From: Sutterella parvirubra YIT 11816
Lineage (GTDB): Bacteria > Pseudomonadota > Gammaproteobacteria > Burkholderiales > Burkholderiaceae_F
Length of the DNA: 7,871 bases
Assembly (NCBI RefSeq): GCF_000250875.1
Contig: NZ_JH604983.1
Location: 6,658 to 14,528, forward strand
Direction: 5' to 3'
The position numbers and the translations under genes were made by a program. The notes under the pieces are model-generated. The model saw only the letters and a program-made list of their open reading frames with translations. It made no database searches and was not told the DNA's origin. Below, piece after piece: positions 1 to 5,628 of the stretch; position 1 is the first letter of the stretch, and every line of letters starts with the position of its first letter.

Positions 1-1151
1 ACCGCTCCCACCGGAGGCTGGAGCCCACCATCATCGGGAAGGCCTTCCGCACGAAGATCAACGCCAACTTCGGCGCGACGCCGGGCGGCGGGAAGTCCTC
101 TTCCATGGAGCTCATCGGCGCCGCGATGCTCGCCGGCGCCGACACCGTGATGGATTTGTCGGTGGGGCCCGGCATCGGGAAGATGCGCCGGGAGGTGCTC
201 CGCTGGGCGTCGGTGCCGGTCGGCACCGTCCCCATCTATGAGGCCCTGGAGCGCGCGGGCGGCGACCCGGAGAAGCTCGACATGGCGCTCTTCGCCCGGG
301 TGATGAGGGAGCAGGCCGCCGACGGCGTCGACTACATGACGATTCACGCGGGGGTGCTTCGCCGCCTCGTCGAAGCGACGAAGCACCGACTCACCGGCAT
401 CGTCTCGCGCGGAGGCGGCATCATGGCCGCGCACATGCACCGGCACGGCTGCGAAAACTTCCTCTATGAGAACTTCGACGAGATTCTGGAGATCGCGCGT
501 GAGTACGACGTGACGCTCAGTTTGGGGGACGGGCTCCGCTCGGGGTCCGCCATGGATGCGAACGATGCCGCGCAGTGGGGTGAACTCGAAGTGATCGCCG
601 AGCTCGGCAAACGCGCGCAGGCGAAGGGCGTGCAGGTGATGATCGAAGGCCCCGGGCACATCCCGATGCCCGGCATCGCCGCGAATCAGGAGCTGAACGA
701 CCGCCTCACGGGCGGCGCGCCCTTCTACACCCTGGGGCCCTTGGTGACCGACTCGGGTGCCGGGTGGGACCACGTGACCGCCGCGATCGGTGGCGCGATG
801 ATCGGGGCCGCGGGCGCGTCGATGCTCTGCTTCGTGACCCCCAAGGAGCATCTGGGCCTCCCCGACGTCAACGACCTCAAGGAAGGCATGGCGGTCTTCC
901 GCATCGCCGCCCACGCCGCGGACATCGCGAAGGGGCGCGACATGGCGATCCTGCGGGACCGGTTGATGTCGGCCGCGCGCTTTGAATTCCGCTGGCGCGA
1001 CCAGTACGCGCTCTCTTTCGACCCCAAGTACGCCGAGCGGCTTCGCGGTGAGACGCTCTCGGGTCGGGGCGCCGACGAGGCGCACTTCTGCTCGATGTGC
1101 GGACCGAAGTTCTGTCCGATGAAGATCGCGCGGGACTGGTTCAAGGACTGA
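1..1151 (+). CDS. thiC: Phosphomethylpyrimidine synthase ThiC, 3' part (5' end outside window)
   Basis: ThiC is a radical-SAM enzyme that rearranges 5-aminoimidazole ribotide into HMP phosphate, the pyrimidine half of thiamin, in the cytosol. The open frame enters from the left edge (first full codon at 3), and 382 residues are visible. The visible part covers the catalytic barrel and the C-terminal cluster domain. Family signatures appear in order: INANFG (57-74), VMDLS, VGTVPIYEAL, YMTIHAGVL, GIVSRGG, SLGDGLR, IEGPGHIPM, PFYTLGPL, GWDHVTAAIG, VTPKEHLGLP, AHAADIAKG and RFEFRW. The end carries the CX2CX4C iron-sulfur motif CSMCGPKFC, with cysteines at 1089, 1098 and 1113. The stretch after INANFG (a glycine/serine-rich GATPGGGKSSS) differs from the usual NIGNS...SSIEEE, and the usual DGLRPG reads DGLRSG, so this is a somewhat divergent member. 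An ATG at 105 lies inside the conserved barrel and is not the start. Any thiamin riboswitch would lie upstream of the window. Confidence 0.97.
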   Translation, partial: RSHRRLEPTIIGKAFRTKINANFGATPGGGKSSSMELIGAAMLAGADTVMDLSVGPGIGKMRREVLRWASVPVGTVPIYEALERAGGDPEKLDMALFARVMREQAADGVDYMTIHAGVLRRLVEATKHRLTGIVSRGGGIMAAHMHRHGCENFLYENFDEILEIAREYDVTLSLGDGLRSGSAMDANDAAQWGELEVIAELGKRAQAKGVQVMIEGPGHIPMPGIAANQELNDRLTGGAPFYTLGPLVTDSGAGWDHVTAAIGGAMIGAAGASMLCFVTPKEHLGLPDVNDLKEGMAVFRIAAHAADIAKGRDMAILRDRLMSAARFEFRWRDQYALSFDPKYAERLRGETLSGRGADEAHFCSMCGPKFCPMKIARDWFKD

Positions 1152-1174
1152 AGGACGGGAATCGGGAGAAATCA

Positions 1175-1216
1175 GCCGGATCGGGCGTCCGGGGACGAAG
1201 ACCGGACGGCTCCGGC
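1175..1216 (+). terminator. Two-tier GC-rich hairpin after thiC, possible terminator
   Basis: The outer arms GCCGGA (1175-1180) and TCCGGC (1211-1216) enclose inner arms CGTCCGG (1186-1192) and CCGGACG (1202-1208) around a 9-base loop. It starts 23 bases after the thiC stop. No T run follows, so it may only stabilise the 3' end or need Rho. Further TCCGG units continue to about 1245, so alternative pairings are possible. Confidence 0.4.
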
Positions 1217-1292
1217 GCGGTCCGGCCGCTTCCGGCCGCTTCCGGAAACGTCTCGTGAATTCTTCATGACGCCCGCAACGGCGCCGCTGGGC

Positions 1293-1298
1293 GATAAT
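1293..1298 (+). promoter_or_regulatory. Candidate -10 box for the lipoprotein gene
   Basis: GATAAT matches five of six positions of TATAAT in an otherwise very GC-rich stretch and lies about 150 bases before the lipoprotein start. I see no convincing -35 at 16-18 bases upstream and no extended -10 TG, so the call rests on this one box. Confidence 0.3.
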
Positions 1299-1305
1299 TC
1301 GCCGT

Positions 1306-1366
1306 GAGGTCGGGCGGCGCCCGGGGCGGGTCGGCACTTTCCCCGCGCCCGGACCGCCCGGACCTC
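1306..1366 (+). repeat. Long inverted repeat in the lipoprotein leader
   Basis: GAGGTCGGGCGG (1306-1317) pairs with CCGCCC-G-GACCTC (1354-1366), giving twelve pairs with one bulged G at 1360. The enclosed 36 bases are GC-rich and can fold further. If transcription starts about seven bases after the GATAAT box, the left arm would lie at or next to the mRNA 5' end. It may protect the mRNA or hide a site. A further small direct repeat follows: CGTACCGCTC at 1391-1400 and 1405-1414. Confidence 0.4.
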
Positions 1367-1448
1367 GCGCTTTCGGTACGAAGGCATCCGCGTACCGCTC
1401 AACCCGTACCGCTCCACTCGTCCCGCACCGCACTCCTCTGCCAAGACC

Positions 1449-1925
1449 ATGCTTCACGACCGCCGCACTTCGCTCATCCTTCTCGCCGCCACGTCCCTTC
1501 TCGGCTCGGCCCTTTTGTCCGGCTGCGGCGCGATGGCGGACACCTGGGAGCGGGGGCTCCCGATGCCCGGCTTCTCGGTCACGGGCGGCACCGCGGGTGA
1601 GGACCCGGGGAAGGACTACGTCCCCTCGATGGAGGTCGACCCGGCGAAGTTGGTCGGCGGCTGGGAGGAACCGGTGCCGGGCCAGCCCGGGCGTTTCCAG
1701 GGCTACAGGCTCAACAAGGACGGGACGGCGTCCTCCATCAACATGGCGACCCTCGCCGTCAACCGCTGGAGCGTCAAGGGCGACATCCTCACGCTCTACG
1801 GCGACAGCATCGGGAACGGCATCACGATCCCCTTCGCGATGGAGTACTTGATCGAAGAGGTGACGCCCAATACGCTCAAGATCCGTCAGGGGAGCCTGGA
1901 GCACCACTTCGAGAAGGTGCTGTAA
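1449..1925 (+). CDS. Lipoprotein with lipocalin-like domain
   Basis: This 158-residue protein starts with a lipoprotein signal: positively charged MLHDRR, a hydrophobic stretch (about 8-23), then the lipobox LLSGC with Cys26 as the predicted lipidated residue. Residue +2 is Gly rather than Asp, which by the usual rule favours the outer membrane. After a flexible Gly/Pro-rich linker (27-62), residues 66-147 resemble the small bacterial lipocalin-like domain (Lipocalin_3 type). The features are LVGGWEEPVPG, GYRLNKDGTASSINMATL, NRWSVKGDILTLYGDSIGNG and a final TLKIRQG strand. Such domains form a single beta-barrel; ligand and role are unknown. The start is the only ATG that preserves the signal peptide, but the sequence before it (CCAAGACC) is a poor ribosome site, so translation may be weak or helped by leader structure. 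The gene stands alone, convergent with the racemase. The family call is from memory of the pattern. Confidence 0.85.
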   Translation: MLHDRRTSLILLAATSLLGSALLSGCGAMADTWERGLPMPGFSVTGGTAGEDPGKDYVPSMEVDPAKLVGGWEEPVPGQPGRFQGYRLNKDGTASSINMATLAVNRWSVKGDILTLYGDSIGNGITIPFAMEYLIEEVTPNTLKIRQGSLEHHFEKVL

Positions 1926-1998
1926 GACTCGGCGCCCTGATCCGTCCGGTCCGCTCCTGAGGTCTTGGAGGCTGAGGAGGTCGACGGACACGGATGAG

Positions 1999-2033
1999 AA
2001 AGCCGCCCAAGGCACCACGCCCGGGCGGCTTTT
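1999..2033 (+). terminator. Rho-independent terminator of the lipoprotein gene
   Basis: A perfect 10-base stem, AAAGCCGCCC (1999-2008) with GGGCGGCTTT (2023-2032), has a 14-base loop and a TTTT run at 2030-2033. It lies 73 bases after the lipoprotein stop. The reverse strand reads ...GGCGGCTTTCTC, so the same hairpin may also stop transcripts of the convergent racemase, less efficiently. Confidence 0.85.
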
Positions 2034-2063
2034 CGTTGTCGGCTCTCCCAAGGGTGCCGGTCG

Positions 2064-2093
2064 TCAGTCGTCCAACGCCGCCCGCACGGCCTA
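2064..2093 (-). other. Racemase C-terminal tail beyond an in-frame TAG
   Basis: On the - strand the racemase TAG (2093-2091) is followed in frame by GCC GTG CGG GCG GCG TTG GAC GAC TGA, encoding A-V-R-A-A-L-D-D. In E. coli YgeA the IHAE motif is followed by one residue and then an AV-containing hydrophobic tail, so the TAG sits where a sense codon is expected. One base change (GAG, AAG, TCG, TTG or TGG to TAG) would explain it. Possibilities are a recent nonsense mutation, readthrough, amber recoding or a base-call error. Confidence 0.6.
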
Positions 2094-2756
2094 CTCCGCA
2101 TGAATGACGGTCGTGTCGTAGACGGGCAGGTCCGTATCGGCCTGGGAGACCAACATCCCGATCTCGGTGCAGCCGAGGATGACGGCTTCGGCGCCCTGCT
2201 TCCGGAGGTCTTCGATGACGCGAAGGAACGCCGCCTTCGATTCGGGCTTCACGACGCCGACGCAGAGCTCCTCGAAGATCACGCGGTTCACCATCTCGAC
2301 GTCCGCCGCAGAGGGAATCATCACTTCAAAGCCTTGAGTCGCGAGCCGGTCCTTGTAGAAGGGCTCGGTCAACGTGTATTTGGTCCCGAGGAGCGCGACG
2401 CGCTTGACGCCGTCCCGCCCGAGCGCCCTCCCCGTCGCCTCGGCGATGTGGAGAAGCGGCACCGAGACGACCGCAGCGGTCTCATCCGCCACTTTGTGCA
2501 TCGTGTTGGTGCAGATCAGGACCATGTCGGCGCCCGCCGCTTCGAGTCCCTTCGCGCAGTCGGCGAGGATCCGGGCGGCCTTCTCCCAGTCGCCCGACGA
2601 CTGGCACCGCTCGATCTCGTCGAACTCCACGCTCCAGAGGACGATCTTCGCGGAATGGAGGCCGCCCAGGCGCTCCCGCACGGCGCGGTTGATGAGTTGA
2701 TAGTAGGTGACGGTAGACTCCAAGCTCATCCCGCCGATGAGACCGATCGTTTTCAT
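2091..2756 (-). CDS. ygeA: YgeA-type aspartate/glutamate-family amino-acid racemase, ending at an early amber stop
   Basis: This cytosolic, PLP-independent racemase of the Asp/Glu/hydantoin family uses two cysteines to move a proton on and off the alpha carbon of an amino acid. The 221 visible residues follow E. coli YgeA (a broad-specificity racemase) closely: MKTIGLIGGMSLEST, RLGGLHSAKIVLWSVEF, CTNTMHKVAD, LHIAEATGRA, VALLGTKYT, IFEELCVG and ILGCTEIGMLV. The catalytic cysteines are Cys82 (CTNTMH) and Cys196 (GCTEI). The start at 2756 has GGGAGG at 2765-2770, eight bases away; a longer frame reaching 2828 has no family similarity there. The gene ends IHAE-TAG, while YgeA continues after IHAE for several residues. 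The codons after the TAG read AVRAALDD and then TGA, restoring about the family length (230 residues). The catalytic core is complete, so the protein is probably active. D-amino acid supply for wall or biofilm chemistry is a family-level guess. Confidence 0.95.
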   Translation of the reverse strand: MKTIGLIGGMSLESTVTYYQLINRAVRERLGGLHSAKIVLWSVEFDEIERCQSSGDWEKAARILADCAKGLEAAGADMVLICTNTMHKVADETAAVVSVPLLHIAEATGRALGRDGVKRVALLGTKYTLTEPFYKDRLATQGFEVMIPSAADVEMVNRVIFEELCVGVVKPESKAAFLRVIEDLRKQGAEAVILGCTEIGMLVSQADTDLPVYDTTVIHAE

Positions 2757-2806
2757 GGTGTGATCCTCCCTGCCCGTCTGTCTTCGTTCATCGTTTGTCC
2801 GCCGCC

Positions 2807-2818
2807 CGTCCGCGGACG
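2807..2818. repeat. Perfect 12-base palindrome upstream of the racemase
   Basis: CGTCCGCGGACG is a perfect palindrome 50 bases before the racemase start, between the candidate terminator of the upstream gene and the racemase ribosome site. Its position would suit an operator, but short GC palindromes arise by chance in such DNA and I see no clear -35/-10 pair beside it. Confidence 0.25.
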
Positions 2819-2826
2819 TTCTTCCC

Positions 2827-2854
2827 AACGATAAGCGCCCGGCAGTGCGGGCGC
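2827..2854 (-). terminator. Candidate terminator after the ExbB-like gene
   Basis: A perfect 7-base stem, GCGCCCG (2835-2841) and CGGGCGC (2848-2854), has a 6-base loop. Read on the - strand it is followed by TTATCGTT, a short U-rich tail. It lies about 50 bases after the ExbB-like stop. A weaker GGATCC/GGATCC hairpin (2862-2879) precedes it. If it works, the racemase needs its own promoter. Confidence 0.5.
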
Positions 2855-2902
2855 ATCGGGAGGATCCTGAAGGGGATCCGTCAAGGATCAGAACACTGGG
2901 AA

Positions 2903-3448
2903 TCAGTCCGAAAACCTCGCGTGGAGCCGGTCCTGGATTTCAAGAAGCAGATGGTCGAGCTTGCGGATCGCCCAGAAGGCGGGGACGGAGAGCAGAATCC
3001 CGAGCCCCACGGTGAGGACCGCCTCGTCGATCCCGTGGGCGTGAAGCCCGAAGAAGGTGGGCGCCTCCGGGTGCACCGTGCAGACGGCCATCGAGGAAAA
3101 GCTGCGGATGAGGCCGTCGACCGCGCCCCAGAGCCCCAGCATCGGAAGCACCACGACCAGGGCCTTCGCCCAACGGATGCGCTTGCGCGCAATGCCGCCC
3201 GCGCGGCGCAGGATCGAGGTGATGCGCACGCTGCGCTCACGAAGGGGCAGCGCGTCGATCGCGTCGGCCGTCCCCATCGAGGTCGCCTCGAAGCGGCGCA
3301 CGCTCGCCGTCGCCCAGACGATCAGAAACCAAAGTGCGGCGCCGCAGAGGAGAAGCGCCGTGAGAACGTCGCCATCGAGAACAAAGAAGTCCCGCAGCTG
3401 CGGGTCCTCCATCACCCATCGGGCGGCCCAAGCGGTTGGGGGCATCAT
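2903..3448 (-). CDS. ExbB/TolQ/MotA-family proton-channel-like membrane protein, orphan
   Basis: This 181-residue inner-membrane protein has three predicted helices: about 27-48, 96-114 and 142-163, with a basic cytoplasmic loop between the first two. The pattern RRAGGIARKRIRW...LPMLGLWGAVDGLIRSF...HGIDEAVLTVGLGILLSVPAF matches the ExbB core (LIGLLGTVWGI ... GISEAL.T..GL..AIPA). Family members form pentameric channels with ExbD-type partners and use proton flow to power TonB or related machines. No ExbD, TonB or TolR gene is adjacent; the next gene is the racemase behind a candidate terminator. By eye alignment, the two conserved pore threonines of ExbB are replaced (Ala109 and Val147), and Asp111 sits in helix two. 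The start at 3448 has GGGAGG at 3456-3461, seven bases away. The frame stays open to 3628, but that part is low-complexity and looks like untranslated leader. Other possibilities are a divergent stator subunit or a membrane protein no longer working as a channel. Confidence 0.8.
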   Translation of the reverse strand: MMPPTAWAARWVMEDPQLRDFFVLDGDVLTALLLCGAALWFLIVWATASVRRFEATSMGTADAIDALPLRERSVRITSILRRAGGIARKRIRWAKALVVVLPMLGLWGAVDGLIRSFSSMAVCTVHPEAPTFFGLHAHGIDEAVLTVGLGILLSVPAFWAIRKLDHLLLEIQDRLHARFSD

Positions 3449-3486
3449 GACGAAGCCTCCCACGGGGTGATGAGGGGAGACATTTG

Positions 3487-3505
3487 GGGTGCGGGTTCCG
3501 CACCC
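3487..3505 (-). repeat. Leader hairpin before the ExbB-like gene
   Basis: GGGTGCG (3487-3493) and CGCACCC (3499-3505) form a perfect 7-base stem with a 5-base loop, 38 bases before the start codon and within the likely 5' leader. No U run follows on the - strand, so it is not a plain terminator. It could affect mRNA stability or access to the ribosome site. Confidence 0.4.
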
Positions 3506-3589
3506 GTCAGGTCGCCCGGACGACGGGGACCGATGGGGGCTCTGATGTGGGTTTCGGGCATGTTCGGTGTCACTCTCTTGTTGCGAACC

Positions 3590-3612
3590 GTTCTCAATTG
3601 GAGAACAGTATA
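3590..3612 (-). promoter_or_regulatory. Candidate promoter -10 with abutting operator palindrome
   Basis: GTTCTC-AATTG-GAGAAC (3590-3606) is a perfect 6-5-6 inverted repeat. Directly upstream on the - strand lies TATACT (3612-3607), five of six matches to a -10 box, so the palindrome would cover the transcription start of the ExbB-like gene, about 150 bases before its ATG. A further half-site GAAC (3585-3588) forms GAAC-C-GTTC with the left arm. The -35 is poor; an alternative pair is TTGGGC, 18 bases, TATGCT just upstream. A repressor site is the natural reading; the regulator is unknown. Confidence 0.45.
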
Positions 3613-3973
3613 GAGACAGCATACCCAAGCCGCGCGCGTCGGCCCAACGTGCTTTTGACGCGGGTCGGCGTCTACGACATTCACCCTATGTCAGAGATGC
3701 CTGCGCCCCATGCGGGTACCCGAGGGACACCCGGACAGAAACGAAATTGTTGCCGGTTGACACGCTAGGCCGTCCTCATGAGAACGCGCCTCCCGAACGG
3801 TGGGGGTACCGGACAGCCGCAGGGGGAAGAAACTTTCGTCGTCGGGATCGCAGGAACGGTCAGTTCCCCTCCCCGTCCGGCCTTCTGTGAAACATGATTT
3901 GCGCCTCCCTGAAGAAAGGCGCACGGGAAATAGCACGGGGAAGGCGCAGGGGAGCACGGCCGTACGGTACGAA

Positions 3974-4016
3974 AAGGAAAGGCGCCCGGCGTCTTGATGC
4001 CGGTACGCCTTTCCTT
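3974..4016 (-). terminator. Strong terminator after the YbjN gene and its operon
   Basis: AAGGAAAGGCG (3974-3984) and CGCCTTTCCTT (4006-4016) form a perfect 11-base stem topped by a second stem, CCGGC (3986-3990) with GCCGG (3999-4003), and an 8-base loop. On the - strand the hairpin runs into a U-rich TTTCCTTTTC, and it begins 55 bases after the YbjN stop. It closes the leftward gene cluster. Confidence 0.8.
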
Positions 4017-4070
4017 GGGCTTGCTTCCGCTTTCTTCCGTTTCGATTCGCCGCGGCGGCGCGGGCGGCGC

Positions 4071-4541
4071 TCAGCTGCGGGTTTCGGCTTCCGCGACGGC
4101 CTGCGCGGGCGTCTTCGTCCCCTCCGCGACGTCCTTCAAACCCATCCCGTAGCGCTGGATCATCGCGATCGGAGCTTGGGTGAGAAGCACGAGCTGGATT
4201 TCGCTCGGTTCCGCCGCCCCTTCCGGGACGTCCATGTAGGTGTGGAAGCGCACTTCGCCGTCGGCGTAGTCAAGTTCGAACGCGCCGCGCTTCATGCCGG
4301 AGTTCGCGCGCGTCACGAATTCGGCGGCGTCCGCGCGGCGCTCGGCCGGGACTTCGAAGGGCACGACCGCGTAGCAGTGCACGAACTCGTCCTCGACGTC
4401 GACGATGACGTTGCAGTATTCGACGCCGCCCTCAAAGCGCGAGCCCGTCATGAAGTAATTGTCGGTTTCGTCGAAATCGTACTGCCACTCGATGTGGTCG
4501 AAAAACTTGCGGACGGTTTCGGTGAGCTGCTTTTGGTTCAT
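4071..4541 (-). CDS. YbjN-domain protein
   Basis: This 156-residue, acidic, soluble protein resembles the YbjN family over residues 5-145. The pattern is an N-terminal helix with a Trp/aromatic patch (FFDHIEWQYDF), a central strand pair (GGVEYCNVIVDVEDEFVHCYAVVPFEVP) and a helix that YbjN proteins use around EFVTRANSGMKRGAFELDYADGEVRFHTYMDV. A C-terminal helix follows (PSEIQLVLLTQAPIAMIQRYGMGLKDV). YbjN domains have a fold like type III secretion chaperones and are thought to act through protein contacts; in E. coli YbjN affects motility and stress phenotypes. No catalytic residues are expected. The start at 4541 has a purine-rich AAGAGAG (4549-4555) at seven bases, a modest site. It is the last gene of the leftward cluster, 88 bases after the DUF4261 gene, with a hairpin between and its own strong terminator. 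The family call is fairly firm; a role here cannot be read from sequence. Confidence 0.85.
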   Translation of the reverse strand: MNQKQLTETVRKFFDHIEWQYDFDETDNYFMTGSRFEGGVEYCNVIVDVEDEFVHCYAVVPFEVPAERRADAAEFVTRANSGMKRGAFELDYADGEVRFHTYMDVPEGAAEPSEIQLVLLTQAPIAMIQRYGMGLKDVAEGTKTPAQAVAEAETRS

Positions 4542-4582
4542 GGGTTTTCTCTCTTTTGGGTGATGTGGTTACCGGACGGGTG

Positions 4583-4619
4583 GTGGGGCGCCAGGACTTT
4601 CGCTGTCCGGGCACCCCAC
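4583..4619 (-). repeat. Large hairpin between the DUF4261 and YbjN genes
   Basis: The arms 4583-4597 and 4605-4619 form a 15-position stem with a 7-base loop. Fourteen positions pair on the - strand if one G-U is counted (4589/4613); on the + strand that position is a C-A mismatch. One mismatch (4593/4609) remains on both strands. It begins 10 bases after the DUF4261 stop. No U run follows, so partial termination, RNase processing or 3'-end protection of the upstream message is more likely than full termination. Confidence 0.55.
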
Positions 4620-4629
4620 GGATTGTACC

Positions 4630-5595
4630 TCAAACGGGCGCCTCCCAGCCGTCGCCGTACTCGATCTTGACGGTGTCCGCGTCCAGGCTCTCGCCGGGCG
4701 AGACGGTGACGGGGTGTTGGTCCTCTTCCGTGAAGCCGATGGTCTCACCTTCCTCCAACACGGCGCCGTACTCGAGCACGTAGAGGGCGCCCATGAGGAC
4801 GAAGTTGAGGAGGGCGTCGGGATCGGCCTTCTCTTCCGGCACGTCGAGCACTTCGATTTCCTTGAAGCCGAAGGCCGAGAGGCCGTCGGTCCCGGCGCAG
4901 AAGCCCTCTTCCGACATCCAGAGGTTGATCCAAACGAGGCTCCTGAGCGGCAGCAAGTCCTCGTCCTCCTTCATGGGCTCGGCACCCTCGCGGTAGGCCT
5001 GCGGCTCGAAGACCGTGCCGCAGGTGTAGACGCCCAACGCGCCGGGGAGCTTCGCGGCGGTGGCGGTGAGCTTGACGAGGAGCTTCGCGCGCGCCTTCGC
5101 GACGGCGAGACCGTAGTCTTCAGCGTCGTCTGCGTCCCCGGTCTCCACGTCGGAGAACGGCCCCATCACGGCGACGACGAGGTTCGCGGCGTGCCGCTTG
5201 GTCGTTTCGACCGCCTCGGGCCAAAGGAAGTTGTGTTCGGCGCTCTCCTCGGCTTCGCCGTCGGGGACGGGGAACGGCATCGGCATCACCGAGCAGAGGA
5301 AGTCGTCGAACGAGAAGGTGAGCGGTCCGGCCGCTCCATCCTCGCCGTCGGGGTCTTCCACGACACCCGCAAAAAGCGCCTCATCGGCCTCGTCGGGCTC
5401 ATCGGGCTCGATGTCCCACTCCTCTTGGAACGCCTTGAGGAAGGCGTCGCGGTCGAACCCGGGCTTCTCCGTCAGCACGACCGTGAAGAAGGGTCGGCGG
5501 GCCGGCGAAAGCGCCCGGGCGATCTCGTCGTCGGTCGGCTCGTAGTCGTCGGGGACGGCGGCCCCGTCGTGGGTGTGGAATCGGTCTTCGGACAT
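4630..5595 (-). CDS. DUF4261 domain-containing protein, very acidic
   Basis: This 321-residue soluble protein has no signal peptide or membrane helix. The N-terminal part (1-75) is acidic, with a predicted strand-helix unit (PFFTVVLTEKPGFDRDAFLKAFQEEW). Residues 90-300 follow the DUF4261 pattern: SFDDFLCSVMPMPFPVPDGE, then FLWPEA with a following HAANLVVAVMG (the usual W..A...H.AHL.V). Next comes a helix of Ala/Lys residues and LPGALGVYTCGTVFEPQAY. The C-terminal block includes RSLVWINLWMSEEGFCAGTDGLSAFGFKEIEVLD and LLNFVLMGALYVLEYGAVLEEGETIGFTEED. The function of DUF4261 is unknown and I see no catalytic motif. The start at 5595 has AAGGGGG (5603-5609) seven bases away. It follows the ankyrin gene by 33 bases, so the two are very likely co-transcribed. 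The high Asp/Glu content (for example residues 59-87) could suit a DNA-mimic or a basic-partner-binding protein, but acidic linkers are common and this is weak. Confidence 0.85.
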   Translation of the reverse strand: MSEDRFHTHDGAAVPDDYEPTDDEIARALSPARRPFFTVVLTEKPGFDRDAFLKAFQEEWDIEPDEPDEADEALFAGVVEDPDGEDGAAGPLTFSFDDFLCSVMPMPFPVPDGEAEESAEHNFLWPEAVETTKRHAANLVVAVMGPFSDVETGDADDAEDYGLAVAKARAKLLVKLTATAAKLPGALGVYTCGTVFEPQAYREGAEPMKEDEDLLPLRSLVWINLWMSEEGFCAGTDGLSAFGFKEIEVLDVPEEKADPDALLNFVLMGALYVLEYGAVLEEGETIGFTEEDQHPVTVSPGESLDADTVKIEYGDGWEAPV

Positions 5596-5628
5596 GGGGC
5601 ATCCCCCTTGGATGGTGTTCGATGGTGG

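Larger units (their letters stand above)
3449..4070. other. Long gene-free region between the YbjN and ExbB-like genes
   Basis: This 622-base stretch has no open frame that looks like a protein: the frames present are short and rich in Arg, Pro and Ser, with no family pattern. It holds, from left to right, the ExbB-like leader and its hairpin, the palindrome/-10 region around 3600, a less GC-rich patch (about 3570-3770), and a stretch with repeated AAGGCGC and GCACGGG words (about 3915-3985). The YbjN terminator lies at its right end. A perfect TTGACA (3757-3762, + strand) has no -10 at the right distance. I see no tRNA, insertion-sequence end or CRISPR repeat. Confidence 0.6.

Noticed and set aside
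1201..1245. Repeated TCCGG words as a tandem-repeat or CRISPR-like array
   Set aside because: The units are very short, irregular and without spacers, and are better explained as GC-rich hairpin sequence after thiC.
2757..2828. A 24-residue N-terminal extension of the racemase
   Set aside because: The sequence is unlike the family, while ATG 2756 has GGGAGG at good spacing and begins exactly at the conserved MKTIGL.
2100..2834. A 244-codon + strand frame opposite the racemase
   Set aside because: The - strand protein matches YgeA along its length; the + frame is a compositional shadow.
3590..3606. A Fur or LexA box
   Set aside because: The arm orientation and spacing differ from the Fur GATAAT-type repeat, and the LexA CTG-N10-CAG pattern is absent (the right half reads GAG).
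3449..3628. A 60-residue N-terminal extension of the ExbB-like protein
   Set aside because: It is polar and low-complexity, crosses the candidate operator, and ATG 3448 has a strong ribosome site.
3757..3785. A perfect TTGACA as a + strand promoter
   Set aside because: The six bases at 17-base spacing read GAGAAC, and no credible + strand gene follows.
3894..4670. A 258-codon + strand frame across the YbjN gene
   Set aside because: It is antisense to the YbjN-domain protein and its terminator, is very Arg-rich, and shows no family pattern.
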